Assembly: GCA_025144245.1 (NCBI GenBank)
Contig: JALXXC010000006.1
Location: 62,001-126,000, forward strand
Length of the DNA: 64,000 nucleotides
Direction: 5' to 3'
Source of the DNA: Corynebacterium sp. p3-SID1145
GTDB lineage: Bacteria; Actinomycetota; Actinomycetes; Mycobacteriales; Mycobacteriaceae
In this document: piece by piece, positions 42,557 to 51,178 of the stretch
Layout of the letters: each line of letters starts with the position of its first letter
Numbering within the stretch: position 1 is the stretch's first letter
Made by a program: the position numbers and the translations under genes
The notes under the pieces: generated by a model
What the model was told of the DNA's origin: nothing
Seen by the model: only the letters and a program-made list of their open reading frames with translations
The model's database searches: none

Positions 42557-44122
42557 ATGCGTTTCACTTCCCGCCGTTCCACCTCCACCGCCGCGGTCGC
42601 GGTGACAACCTCGATGCTGCTGGCCGGATGCTCGGCTTTCGGCGGGGGAGACGGGCCCTCCGACAGCGGATCGGAATCCGGGGCGAATGCTCAGGGCGGC
42701 GGTGTGGCGGCTTCGCTGGTGAAGGACGGGTCCCAAGTCATCGCCGACCCCGACGGGACAGGGTCTGAGGTCTCCCAGAAATTCTTCCCGGAATCGGACA
42801 CAGTTGTCGTGGCCGCCGCCGATCGGGAAAGCAGGCTCAAAGCTGCGGCAATCGCTGTGGACGAGGGGGCTCCGATGCTGACCCGTTTCGGCACGCCCGA
42901 AACGTCCGCTGCCGTCGACGCCGAAATCGAGCGGCTCGGCGCTACCCGCGTAATCAACGTCGGTGAAGGCGCTGGCGAGGAAACCGACGAGGACGACCTC
43001 AAGCTCATCGCGGACACCCAGCCGGTGGCCGCGGAAGAGGAACAGGAAGTCCGTGCGATTGTGGACCGCGCCCAGGGGGATGGCCGGGGCACGGACAGTG
43101 ACGGGGCCGGAGAGGATGTCCCGATCTTCGCGACCGAACTGACCTCCTTTGCCGCCACCGCGACTGCTGCGGCCAAGAAGCTTCCCGTCACGGTGCTCTC
43201 GTACGCCGACCCGCGCGTGACCAAGGAATCGATGGACCAGGTCAACGGCAAGAAGGCTGTGGCGCTCGGCCGTCAATTTGGCAGCACGGAGCGGTTCCGC
43301 AGCACGATTGAGTTGGCCAAGAACGGCGAGGTGACCGGTGGTGGCGGCCTGATCTTCCCGGGGCGGCGGATGATCGCCACCTACGGGCACCCGTCGGGCC
43401 CGGCGCTGGGCCAGATGGGTGAGCAGCCGCCCGCGGAAGCAGTGAACGTCGTGAAGGAATGGGTGCGCCAGTACCAGGAACTCACAGACGAGAAGGTGAT
43501 TCCGGCCTTTGAGATCATCGCCACTGTGGCATCTTCGGATCCGGGTGACGACGGCAATTTCACCAACGAGTCCGACCCCGCGGAACTCGTCCCGTACATC
43601 GACGCCATCACGGAAGCGGGCGGCTACGCCGTCATCGATTTGCAGCCGGGCTTGACCACTTTCAAGGAGCAGGCACTCAGGTACGAAGAGCTGCTGAAGC
43701 GCCCGAATGTGGGGCTCGCGCTCGATGCCGAGTGGAAGCTCCAGCCTGGCCAGCAGCCCGCGGCCCAGGTGGGGTCCGCGAATGCGGCGGAGATCAACGA
43801 AGCGACGCAGTGGCTCGCGGAACTCACCCGCGAAAACAAACTACCGCAGAAGGCGTTGATCGTGCACCAGTTCCAGCTGGCGATGCTGCCAGACCGCGAG
43901 AACATCGACACCTCGGCGCCCGAGCTGTCCTTCATCCTGCACGCGGACGGCCACGGCACAACTGAGCAGAAATTCGAGACATGGAACGTCATGAGGAAGG
44001 ACCTGCAGCCGCAGTTCTTCATGGCGTGGAAGAACTTCATCGACGAAGATATGCCGATGTTCACCCCGGAACAGACGTACAGCACAGTCAATCCGCGCCC
44101 GTGGTTTGTGAGCTATCAATAG
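42557..44122 (+). CDS. lipoprotein, cell-wall-binding-repeat-like plus C-terminal barrel-like domain
   Basis: A secreted lipoprotein of 521 residues with lipobox LLAGC (lipidated cysteine at residue 25) and an acidic, Gly/Ser-rich linker. A repeat-2-like cell-wall-binding region follows (AAADRESRLKAAAIAVDEGA, then IFATELTSFAATATAAAKKL). The C-terminal 260 residues (ATYGHPSGPALGQMGEQPPA..., YAVIDLQPG, LALDAEWKL, then YSTVNPRPWFVSYQ) look like a glycosidase-type barrel, but no catalytic pair is claimed. It is a longer paralogue of the 36242-37171 protein. TAAGGT (42544-42549) lies 7 bases before the ATG. Confidence 0.75.
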   Translation: MRFTSRRSTSTAAVAVTTSMLLAGCSAFGGGDGPSDSGSESGANAQGGGVAASLVKDGSQVIADPDGTGSEVSQKFFPESDTVVVAAADRESRLKAAAIAVDEGAPMLTRFGTPETSAAVDAEIERLGATRVINVGEGAGEETDEDDLKLIADTQPVAAEEEQEVRAIVDRAQGDGRGTDSDGAGEDVPIFATELTSFAATATAAAKKLPVTVLSYADPRVTKESMDQVNGKKAVALGRQFGSTERFRSTIELAKNGEVTGGGGLIFPGRRMIATYGHPSGPALGQMGEQPPAEAVNVVKEWVRQYQELTDEKVIPAFEIIATVASSDPGDDGNFTNESDPAELVPYIDAITEAGGYAVIDLQPGLTTFKEQALRYEELLKRPNVGLALDAEWKLQPGQQPAAQVGSANAAEINEATQWLAELTRENKLPQKALIVHQFQLAMLPDRENIDTSAPELSFILHADGHGTTEQKFETWNVMRKDLQPQFFMAWKNFIDEDMPMFTPEQTYSTVNPRPWFVSYQ

Positions 44123-44181
44123 TCGGGAATTGAAAGGCTAACCTTAAGCGGCGGGGATAGTCGTGGCGTATGCTCAGCAGC

Positions 44182-44973
44182 ATGCGTTTTGGACGAATTG
44201 CTACACCTGAGGGAATGACTTTCGCGGTCATCGACGACGAAGCGACGACAGCGAAGCAAATCAAGGGAACTCCGTTCACGGAGCCCGAGTTCACGGGGAA
44301 GGAGTGGGCGCTCGCAGATGTGCGCCTGCTGGCCCCGATGCTCCCCAGCAAGGTAGTCGCAATCGGCCGCAACTACGCGGACCACGTCGCTGAGGTGTTC
44401 AAGCAGTCTTCGGAGCACCTGCCGCCGACGCTCTTCCTCAAGCCGCCGACAGCAGTGATCGGTCCGGAAGCGCCGATCAAGATCCCGGACTTTGCCACGC
44501 GCGTCGAATTCGAGGGTGAGCTGGCTCTTGTCATTGGGGTCCCATGCAAGAATGTCAAGGCTGAAGACTGGAGGTCTGTGGTCCGCGGCGTGACCATCGT
44601 CAACGATGTCTCCTCCCGCGACCTGCAGTTCACCGACGGCCAGTGGGCGCGCGCCAAGGGCATCGATACGTTCTGTCCGCTCGGCCCGTGGATCGAGACG
44701 GACTTGGATAAGTTCGATTTCGACGATCTGCCGATCAAGGCGCACCTGACCCACGACGGGCAGACGGAGACTAAGCAGGACTCGAACTCGAATCAGATGA
44801 TCTGGAAGCTGGGCAAGATCATCGAGTTCATCACCTCGTCCTACACCTTGCTGCCCGGCGACGTCATCTGCACCGGCTCCCCGGCAGGAACAGCCGAAAT
44901 GGTTCCGGGCGACACCATCGAGGTGGAGATTGACGGCATTGGCAAGCTCAAGAACTCGGTGGGGCGGGCTTAA
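44182..44973 (+). CDS. fumarylacetoacetate hydrolase family protein
   Basis: A 263-residue enzyme of the FAH/HHDD isomerase family, which cleave or isomerise 2-oxo acids at a metal centre. IGRNYADHVAEV, VEFEGELALVIG (metal-binding ExE) and NDVSSRDLQ are the family blocks, and PGDVICTGSPAGTA ends the active site. Members act as acylpyruvases, oxaloacetate decarboxylases or aromatic-degradation hydrolases; the substrate is open. ATG 44182 follows TATGCT (44169-44174) by 7 bases; ATG 44170 is an in-frame alternative. Confidence 0.9.
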   Translation: MRFGRIATPEGMTFAVIDDEATTAKQIKGTPFTEPEFTGKEWALADVRLLAPMLPSKVVAIGRNYADHVAEVFKQSSEHLPPTLFLKPPTAVIGPEAPIKIPDFATRVEFEGELALVIGVPCKNVKAEDWRSVVRGVTIVNDVSSRDLQFTDGQWARAKGIDTFCPLGPWIETDLDKFDFDDLPIKAHLTHDGQTETKQDSNSNQMIWKLGKIIEFITSSYTLLPGDVICTGSPAGTAEMVPGDTIEVEIDGIGKLKNSVGRA

Positions 44974-45000
44974 GCGATAAGCGGCTTTGGCTTCAGGTAA

Positions 45001-46116
45001 CTAGAGGCCGAGGGCACGCTGAATCGTGCGGAGTTTCGCCGTGGTCTCGGCGAGCTCTTGCTCCGGGTCGGACGCTGCGACGAGGCCCCCGCCCGCCCAT
45101 GCGCGGGCAGCGGTGCCTTCTCCGTTGACCTCGGCACAGCGGATGGCGACCATGAATTCGCCGTCACCGCTTGAATCGCACCATCCGACGGTTCCGGCGT
45201 AGAAGGAACGGTCGGACTCGGCTGTGGTGATCAGCGCTTCAGCCGCGTGCTGGGGCGACCCGCAGACCGCAGGGGTGGGGTAGAGGCGAGCGGCGAGGTC
45301 GAGAGCGTTCGGGGCAGGCTCGCGCAAGGCGCCGGTGATCGGGGTGGCGAGGTGCCACATCTCGCTCGTCTTTGTCAGCACTGGTCGATCGGGAATTGAC
45401 AGCTCGCTGCACAGGGGCTCGAGAATCTCCCGGATGTGCTCGATGACGTACGAGTGCTCGTCGAGGTCTTTCTCCGAGTGGGCGAGTGCCGCGCCTGCGG
45501 CGGCATCCGCCTCAGGGTCGTCGAAATCGCGTGCGGCTGAGCCGGCTAGGGGGTAGGAGGAGATCTTCAGCCCCTCGCGTTTGATCAACAGCTCGGGAGA
45601 CGAGCCTACGAACATATGCCCCTGTTTGCCGGCGGGAGTCAGGTCGGCGATGAATCCGTCGCGGGTGCGGGAGAGGTCGATGAGGCGTGCGGCCACCAAC
45701 CTGGCGTCGACAGGCGGGTCGAACGCGATGTCCACGGCGCGGGCGAGAACCACTTTGTCCAGCAGTGAATCCTCGATGGTCGCCACGGCTGCTTCGATGC
45801 GGCGTAGGTGTTCGTGCGGTTCCGGATCGTAGCCGGTGACACGAGCGGAGAGTTGGGAACCCGCGCCGATGCGGTAGTGCGCGTGCGGTTCGAGGGGGCC
45901 GGGCTCCCGGATGACGGACTCTGGCACGGTCAATGCGGCAGGAGCGTCACGGTCGAAGGGGAGGGCACCGACGACAATTTCGACGTCGCCCCGGTCAATA
46001 GCCTCGACGGCATCCCAGACATCGGTGAAGCTCCTCGCGGAGCCTTGTGTGCGCACCGAGCCCTCCGCGCGGGAGAGCAGAAAATCGGGCGCGGTTGCAG
46101 GTCTGGGTAATGGCAT
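45001..46116 (-). CDS. menF: isochorismate synthase
   Basis: Chorismate-utilising enzyme of 371 residues making isochorismate for menaquinone (or a siderophore). The C-terminal 260 residues hold the chorismate-binding fold: KVVLARAVDIAF with the general-base lysine, GSSPELLIKREG, PLAGSAARDFDDPEAD, the EHSYVIEHI helix and TPAVCGSPQ. Mg2+ glutamates lie near GTVGWCDSSGDGEFMVAI. TAGAAT (46130-46125) precedes the ATG by 8 bases. No other men genes are nearby; entC-type use is possible but no siderophore genes adjoin. Confidence 0.9.
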   Translation of the reverse strand: MPLPRPATAPDFLLSRAEGSVRTQGSARSFTDVWDAVEAIDRGDVEIVVGALPFDRDAPAALTVPESVIREPGPLEPHAHYRIGAGSQLSARVTGYDPEPHEHLRRIEAAVATIEDSLLDKVVLARAVDIAFDPPVDARLVAARLIDLSRTRDGFIADLTPAGKQGHMFVGSSPELLIKREGLKISSYPLAGSAARDFDDPEADAAAGAALAHSEKDLDEHSYVIEHIREILEPLCSELSIPDRPVLTKTSEMWHLATPITGALREPAPNALDLAARLYPTPAVCGSPQHAAEALITTAESDRSFYAGTVGWCDSSGDGEFMVAIRCAEVNGEGTAARAWAGGGLVAASDPEQELAETTAKLRTIQRALGL

Positions 46117-46364
46117 GGTGACCGATTCTACTGCGGGAGAAACCAAGGCCGGAGGCAGGGTTGCCCGGAATAAATGCACTGTAATTGAAGTGTTAATGAA
46201 CTTGCTGTTCAGGGAATTTCAGCGAATAATAAGAATGCTTCAATCTTCTGTTGAAGGACGCGTTAAGTATCACTACTGTTACGCAAGTGACTGTTGAGGA
46301 TAAGAGCTCGCGTCCAGTCCTTGCCGGGCTTCTCACCTCCTCCAATTTTTCTGAAAGGCCGCAC

Positions 46365-47468
46365 ATGAAAACCTCACGCGCTTGGAGTCGCCGTCTTGCG
46401 GGTGCCATCGCAGGTCTACTCATGGCTGCAGGGCTCGCCGTTGCCCCGGCTCAGGCTCAGAGCATCCCCAACGTGAACCAGCTGACCGCACAATCCAGCC
46501 AGGCATCCAACGCAGCCGCACAGGCTGCCGCAGACGCCGCCAATAACGCGAACCGCGCGTGGAACGACATGGCCCGCCAGGTCAACGGTGCAATCCCGCA
46601 GGGTGCCGGTTCTTCTGTGCCGTACAACCCGATCCCGGCGCCGCCGCAGGCACAGACACCCGCGCCGCGCCCGGGGGCGGCACCGTGGCGCGCCACCGCC
46701 GGTCAGCCGGTTGCTCCTGGTCAAAACGGTGAAATCCGCGTGGGCAACCGCTCCTACCTGATTTGGGTTCCGCGCGGGTACAACGCCTCCCGTCCGACCC
46801 CGGTCATGGTCGGCTACTCGGCGTACGAGGACTCCACGGAGAATTTCCGGAACTACTCCCGTTTGCGCGAGTCCAATGTCGGCCGTGACGCGATCATCGT
46901 CTACCCGCGCTCCATCGGCGCCTCGTGGGAAGGATCCGCGACAGCTGCCACCCGCCCGGGTGAGGACATCCGTTTCGTCCGCGCGATGATCAACGATGTG
47001 CAGCGCTACTACAACATCGACCGCCGCCGCATCTACGCCACGGGCATGTCCACCGGCGGCGGCATGGCGGCGGTGTCCGCCTGTCACATGGCTGACCTGT
47101 TCGCCGGTGTCGCGGGTGTGTCCGGTGCCTACTACTGGCCGGTCAATGCCAACTGCCAGAACATTCCGGTCGCGTTCTTGGCTTACCACGGCACCAACGA
47201 CACGCTGACGAACTATTACGGTGGTGTGCGCCGCGGAACCCGTTACTTGGGTGTTCCGGAGCTGTTCAGCTCGTATGAGCGCCGCAACGGCTGCCAAGTC
47301 GGCCGTATCAACTCGGCGCCGCTGGGGCATAACGCAACCCGTATTTCTGCCACCGGATGCCAGAAGCCGGTGCAGGCCATCAAGATCCACGGTTCCAACC
47401 ACTTCTGGTGGTACGACCCGTCCACCGCGAACGACATGTGGGCAGTGCTATCCCGCGTGAGCAAGTAG
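46365..47468 (+). CDS. secreted PHB-depolymerase-family esterase
   Basis: An exported alpha/beta hydrolase of 367 residues with a signal peptide (about residues 1-32, cleavage after APAQAQ). An Ala/Gln-rich linker (about 40-125) precedes the LpqC/poly(3-hydroxybutyrate) depolymerase-like domain. The nucleophile elbow is GMSTGGG, the acid probably lies in [10 protein letters not shown], and the catalytic histidine in HGSNHFWWY. Four cysteines suggest disulfides. Likely an extracellular ester or feruloyl-type esterase; polymer degradation is not implied. CTGAAAGG precedes the ATG. The 185 bases upstream of the ATG at 46180-46364 show no recognised box. Confidence 0.87.
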   Translation: MKTSRAWSRRLAGAIAGLLMAAGLAVAPAQAQSIPNVNQLTAQSSQASNAAAQAAADAANNANRAWNDMARQVNGAIPQGAGSSVPYNPIPAPPQAQTPAPRPGAAPWRATAGQPVAPGQNGEIRVGNRSYLIWVPRGYNASRPTPVMVGYSAYEDSTENFRNYSRLRESNVGRDAIIVYPRSIGASWEGSATAATRPGEDIRFVRAMINDVQRYYNIDRRRIYATGMSTGGGMAAVSACHMADLFAGVAGVSGAYYWPVNANCQNIPVAFLAYHGTNDTLTNYYGGVRRGTRYLGVPELFSSYERRNGCQVGRINSAPLGHNATRISATGCQKPVQAIKIHGSNHFWWYDPSTANDMWAVLSRVSK

Positions 47469-47493
47469 CTGCCCGCACGCTACAGTTGGGTGC

Positions 47494-48984
47494 ATGACTG
47501 ACGCACCTGTACGAGTTCGTTTTTGCCCGTCGCCGACCGGAACGCCCCACGTGGGGATGGTCCGGACGGCGCTTTTCAATTGGGCGCAAGCTAGGCACAC
47601 CGGCGGCAAACTGGTTTTCCGTATCGAGGACACCGATGCCGCCCGCGACTCCGAAGAGTCCTACCAGGCGATCATTGATTCCCTGCGGTGGCTCGGCATG
47701 GAGTGGGATGAAGGTGTCGTCACCGGCGGTCCCCACGAGCCGTACCGCCAGTCCCAGCGCATGGATATCTACAAGGAGATCCTGGACAAGCTGATCGAGG
47801 CCGGCGAGGTTTATCCGGCGTACTCCACGGCAGAAGAGGTCAAGGAGCGCCACATCGCCGCCGGCCGGGACCCGCAGCTCGGCTACGACAACTTTGACCG
47901 CGAGCTCACCGATGAGCAGGTGGCCGCGTTCAGGGCGGAGGGCCGCGAGCCGGTGTGGCGCCTGCGCATGCCGGAGAAGGACTGGAAGTGGCACGATTTG
48001 GTCCGCGGCGACATGGAATTCAAGGCATCCACGCAGCCGGACTATGTCGTCGCCCGCTCCAACGGTGCGCCGCTGTACACTTTGGTCAACCCTGTTGACG
48101 ATGCATTGATGGGCATCACTCACGTGCTGCGCGGCGAGGATCTGCTGTCTTCCACCCCGCGCCAGCTGGCGCTCTATGAGGCGCTGCAGCGCATTGGCGT
48201 CACCGATTTCACTCCGGAATTCGGCCACCTACCGTTCGTGATGGGCCAGGGCAACAAGAAGCTGTCCAAGCGTGACCCGGAATCGAATCTGTTCAACCAC
48301 CGCGACAACGGCATCATCCCCGAGGGCATGATCAATTATCTCGCGCTCCTTGGATGGTCGCTTTCCGCGGACCAGGACATTTTCACGGTCGAGGAGTTCG
48401 TCGAGGCCTTCGATATTAACGATGTCCTCGCGAACCCGGCCCGTTTCGACCAGAAAAAGCTCGAGGCCATCAACGCAGACCACATCCGCATGCTGGAGCC
48501 GGAAGACTTCAAGAACCGCCTGCGCGATTACCTGACGGAACACACGGACTTCCCAGCCGATTACCCGGAGGACAAATTCGCTGTCGCCGCGGATCTTGTG
48601 CAGACCCGCATCAAGATGCTGGGAGACGCGTACGGCCTGTTGAAATTCCTGGTCACGCCCGATGCGGAGCTCACCTTGGACGAGAAGGCGGCGAAGAAGA
48701 ACCTCAAGGAGGACGCCGCGGAACCGCTCGATGCCGGTATCGCCGCGCTCGAAGGGGTCAGCGAGTGGACGACGGAGAACATCGAGAGCGCACTCAGCGG
48801 CGCGCTTATCGACGATCTCGGCCTCAAGCCGCGCAAGGCTTACGGAGCCCTTCGTGTCGCAGTCTCCGGCGAGGCTGTTTCTCCGCCTCTGTTCGAATCC
48901 ATGGAGCTGCTCGGCCGCGAGTCGACCTTGGCTCGTCTGCGCGCCGCACGCGAGGCCACGCCGTTCGTTCCGGCGGGGGAGTAA
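47494..48984 (+). CDS. gltX: glutamyl-tRNA synthetase GltX
   Basis: Class I aminoacyl-tRNA synthetase of 496 residues charging tRNA-Glu, and with GatCAB also tRNA-Gln. [13 protein letters not shown] is the HIGH region, and KKLSKRD is the KMSKS-type motif. The C-terminal anticodon-binding domain is complete. TACAGT (47481-47486) lies 7 bases before the ATG. It lies directly ahead of tRNA-Gln and tRNA-Glu genes. Confidence 0.98.
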   Translation: MTDAPVRVRFCPSPTGTPHVGMVRTALFNWAQARHTGGKLVFRIEDTDAARDSEESYQAIIDSLRWLGMEWDEGVVTGGPHEPYRQSQRMDIYKEILDKLIEAGEVYPAYSTAEEVKERHIAAGRDPQLGYDNFDRELTDEQVAAFRAEGREPVWRLRMPEKDWKWHDLVRGDMEFKASTQPDYVVARSNGAPLYTLVNPVDDALMGITHVLRGEDLLSSTPRQLALYEALQRIGVTDFTPEFGHLPFVMGQGNKKLSKRDPESNLFNHRDNGIIPEGMINYLALLGWSLSADQDIFTVEEFVEAFDINDVLANPARFDQKKLEAINADHIRMLEPEDFKNRLRDYLTEHTDFPADYPEDKFAVAADLVQTRIKMLGDAYGLLKFLVTPDAELTLDEKAAKKNLKEDAAEPLDAGIAALEGVSEWTTENIESALSGALIDDLGLKPRKAYGALRVAVSGEAVSPPLFESMELLGRESTLARLRAAREATPFVPAGE

Positions 48985-49024
48985 CCTCCGAATCACACCG
49001 GCGTTATTCACCTGCCCGTGAACA

Positions 49025-49046
49025 TCCTCCAATAAAAGGTGGAGGA
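49025..49046 (+). terminator. hairpin between gltX and the tRNA genes
   Basis: A 7-bp stem TCCTCCA/TGGAGGA with an 8-base loop lies 40 bases past gltX. No U-run follows, so its role as terminator is uncertain. Confidence 0.4.
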
Positions 49047-49055
49047 CCTGCCGAT

Positions 49056-49085
49056 TTGGTGGGATATCGCCGGTGTGGTTATAGT
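49056..49085 (+). promoter_or_regulatory. promoter of the tRNA-Gln/tRNA-Glu transcript
   Basis: TTGGTG (49056-49061) and TATAGT (49080-49085) are separated by 18 bases. The block GATTTGGT around the -35 is repeated ahead of the other two tRNA-Glu genes of this window. Confidence 0.7.
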
Positions 49086-49138
49086 TATCGACGTTGTTCA
49101 GAGCGCCTGGCAGTAGCCGGGAAGCACTGAAATGACAA

Positions 49139-49210
49139 TGGCCTATGGTGTAATTGGCAACACTACGGTTTCTGGTACCGTCATTCTAGGTTCGAGTCCT
49201 GGTAGGCCAG
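49139..49210 (+). tRNA. tRNA-Gln (anticodon CTG)
   Basis: A cloverleaf with a 7-bp acceptor TGGCCTA/TAGGCCA, discriminator G, and an anticodon arm with ACGGT/ACCGT around a 7-base loop in which CTG is the anticodon. The T-arm is GGTTCGAGTCC. CCA is not encoded. It reads CAG and is a substrate of GatCAB. Confidence 0.95.
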
Positions 49211-49247
49211 CTGCAGTTCCTTGAACTGCCGGACAAAAAGTCCTTAT

Positions 49248-49320
49248 GCCCCGTTCGTCTAGCGGCCTAGGACGTCGCCCTCTCACGGCGGTAACACGGG
49301 TTCAAATCCCGTACGGGGTA
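49248..49320 (+). tRNA. tRNA-Glu (anticodon CTC), copy 1
   Basis: A cloverleaf of 73 bases with acceptor GCCCCGT/ACGGGGT (first pair G-U) and discriminator A. The anticodon loop CTCTCAC gives CTC, which reads GAG. The D stem GTC/GAC and T stem ACGGG/CCCGT are perfect. The sequence is identical to the copy at 53921. Confidence 0.96.
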
Positions 49321-49337
49321 CAAATAGAAATACGCAG

Positions 49338-49378
49338 ACCTCCGGTCGGCTTCAACACTGAAGCGGGCCGGAGGTTTT
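49338..49378 (+). terminator. terminator of the tRNA-Gln/Glu transcript
   Basis: ACCTCCGG/CCGGAGGT encloses a second GCTTC/GAAGC pairing, followed by TTTT. The LURP-one gene start is just beyond. Confidence 0.85.
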
Positions 49379-49394
49379 CGTTATGCTGGCCTCC

Positions 49395-49952
49395 ATGTTG
49401 CAGGCGAATGAACTCATCATCTCTCAGTCGAAGGCGATCGGCCGTGACGAATTCACCATCAGCGACCCCAACGGCGGTCAGCTCGGCATCGCGCGGCAAA
49501 CGCGGAAGCTCAGCGATCTGTTCAAAGCCTCCCGTGGGGTCGAAGTATTCGATGCGGGAGGAACACCGGTGTTGGCGGTCGAGGATCCGGTGAATGTCAT
49601 CCGAGACCGGTATATCGTGCACCGCGCCGACCCCCAGAATGGAGGCCAAGCTGAACTCGCGCACATTACCAAGCGCTTCGCCTGGATCGGCGCAAAATAC
49701 GACGTGGACATCGTGGGCTTCCCGCAGGTGGAAATCCAAGGAGAGGTCTTCCAACTCAACTACGCGCTGACGTGCCAGGGGCGCACGATTGCTCGCGTGG
49801 ATGCGGAATTCTCCGGCATGGGCAGGGCGCTGATGGGCAAGACCACATACCGCGTCGCCTTCGAACCGGGGCTCGACGAGAATGTCCACGCTGCCGTCAT
49901 CGGCATCGCTATCGCGCTGGATATGCGCAGAGAGAAGATGCGCGACAGCTAG
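49395..49952 (+). CDS. LURP-one-related (Tubby-like fold) protein
   Basis: A 185-residue protein of the LURP-one/scramblase-like beta-barrel family. It has the pattern of a central hydrophobic helix and surrounding strands (FAWIGAKYDVDIVGFPQVEI, GRALMGKTTYRVAFEPGL and the C-terminal helix HAAVIGIAIALDMRREKM). Function in bacteria is unknown. TATGCT (49382-49387) lies 7 bases before ATG 49395; ATG 49383 is an in-frame alternative. A truncated relative is at 59741-60082, also next to a tRNA-Glu. Confidence 0.8.
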   Translation: MLQANELIISQSKAIGRDEFTISDPNGGQLGIARQTRKLSDLFKASRGVEVFDAGGTPVLAVEDPVNVIRDRYIVHRADPQNGGQAELAHITKRFAWIGAKYDVDIVGFPQVEIQGEVFQLNYALTCQGRTIARVDAEFSGMGRALMGKTTYRVAFEPGLDENVHAAVIGIAIALDMRREKMRDS

Positions 49953-50045
49953 GTGCGGGAGTCCTACGTCGCTTGGCGAGCAGTGTGGGGCGGTCGGTGC
50001 TACGGTGAGCGCCGTCTGAGAACTATCTGAGAGGACGACACTGTC

Positions 50046-51104
50046 ATGCGCATTTCCCGTAAGCCCCTGTCCCTGATCGCCGTGTGCGGCGCTGCAGCAA
50101 TCGCTCTGGCAGGCTGTTCCGAGCCGAGCACCGATGACTCTGCCGCAGGCGGAAACGGCGACAGCACCGCAGAGAAGTCCGGCGAGAAGACCGTCATCAC
50201 CGTCTACACCTCTGAGCCGGAGGAGAAGGTCGATGAGATCAACCAGGCGTTCACGAAGGCGAACCCGGATGTCGAGGTCGAGGTCTACCGTGCGGGCACT
50301 GGCGATCTGAAGGCGCGTATCGACGCGGAGAAGTCCTCCGGCAAGGTCGAGGGCGACATCATCTGGGCCGCTGACGCACCGACCTTCGAAGGCTTCAAGT
50401 CCGAGGACCTGCTGGCCAAATTCGATGATGTGAAGACGGACGGCGTGCTCGAGGAGGTCGTCGACGCTGACGGCTTTTATGTGGGCACCCGCCTCATCCC
50501 GACGGTCATCGCGTACAACACCGATGTCGTCGACCAGGCTGATGCACCGGCCTCCTGGGCGGACCTGACGGACGAGAAATTCATGGACAAGATCGTCATG
50601 CCGGACCCGGCTGTCTCCGGTGCCGCGGCATTCAACGCGACGGTGTGGATGAACAACGAGAAACTCGGCGAGACCTGGGTGAGCGACCTGGGCAAGAATA
50701 AGCCGATGATCGCGGCCTCCAACGGCCCGACCTCGCAGGAGATTGCCGGCGGCGGACACCCGGTCGGCGTCGTCGTGGACTACCTGGTGCGCGACCTGGC
50801 GGCCAAGGGCTCTCCGATTAAGGAGGTCTACGCCACCGAGGGCTCCCCGTACATCACCGAGCCGATCGCCGTGTTCAAGGATTCGGAGAAGAAGGAAGCA
50901 GCCCAGCGCTACATCAACTTCATCCTTTCCGAGAAAGCGCAGAAGATCGCTGTCGAGCAGAACTACCTGCCGGTCGTCGACTCCGTGGGCACCCCGGGCG
51001 ACGCACCGAAGCTTGAAGATATCGAGCTCATGACCGTCGACGATGAGACTCTGTCGAACGACCGCGAGCGCTCCGTCGAGTTCTTCCAGAACGCGGTCAA
51101 GTAA
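50046..51104 (+). CDS. ABC transporter substrate-binding lipoprotein (Fe3+/FbpA-type family)
   Basis: An exported solute-binding lipoprotein of 352 residues, signal plus lipobox ALAGC (cysteine near residue 25) and an acidic linker. The mature fold begins VITVYTSEPEEKVDEI. Overall it resembles FbpA/AfuA-type proteins for ferric iron and relatives for thiamine or phosphonates. The tyrosine pair typical of iron sites cannot be assigned safely, so the ligand is open. No DtxR-like box is seen upstream. It heads a three-gene import operon. Confidence 0.88.
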   Translation: MRISRKPLSLIAVCGAAAIALAGCSEPSTDDSAAGGNGDSTAEKSGEKTVITVYTSEPEEKVDEINQAFTKANPDVEVEVYRAGTGDLKARIDAEKSSGKVEGDIIWAADAPTFEGFKSEDLLAKFDDVKTDGVLEEVVDADGFYVGTRLIPTVIAYNTDVVDQADAPASWADLTDEKFMDKIVMPDPAVSGAAAFNATVWMNNEKLGETWVSDLGKNKPMIAASNGPTSQEIAGGGHPVGVVVDYLVRDLAAKGSPIKEVYATEGSPYITEPIAVFKDSEKKEAAQRYINFILSEKAQKIAVEQNYLPVVDSVGTPGDAPKLEDIELMTVDDETLSNDRERSVEFFQNAVK

Positions 51105-51110
51105 GCCAGC

Positions 51111-51133
51111 TGGAAGGCCGGCTCTCGGCTTTC
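51111..51133 (+). terminator. intercistronic hairpin after the binding protein gene
   Basis: GGAAGGCCG pairs with CGGCTTTCC over 9 bp with one G-U wobble and a 5-base loop, 7 bases after the stop. No T-run follows. Such hairpins commonly lower permease expression relative to the binding protein. Confidence 0.5.
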
Positions 51134-51178
51134 CGCTGAACCTGCCACAGTCATTCTCACGGAATAGTTCAAAACATA

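Noticed and set aside
46180..46364. Possible GlxR (CRP-like) site before the secreted esterase
   Set aside because: CACT and AGTG halves are present but the spacing and core do not fit TGTGA-N6-TCACA.
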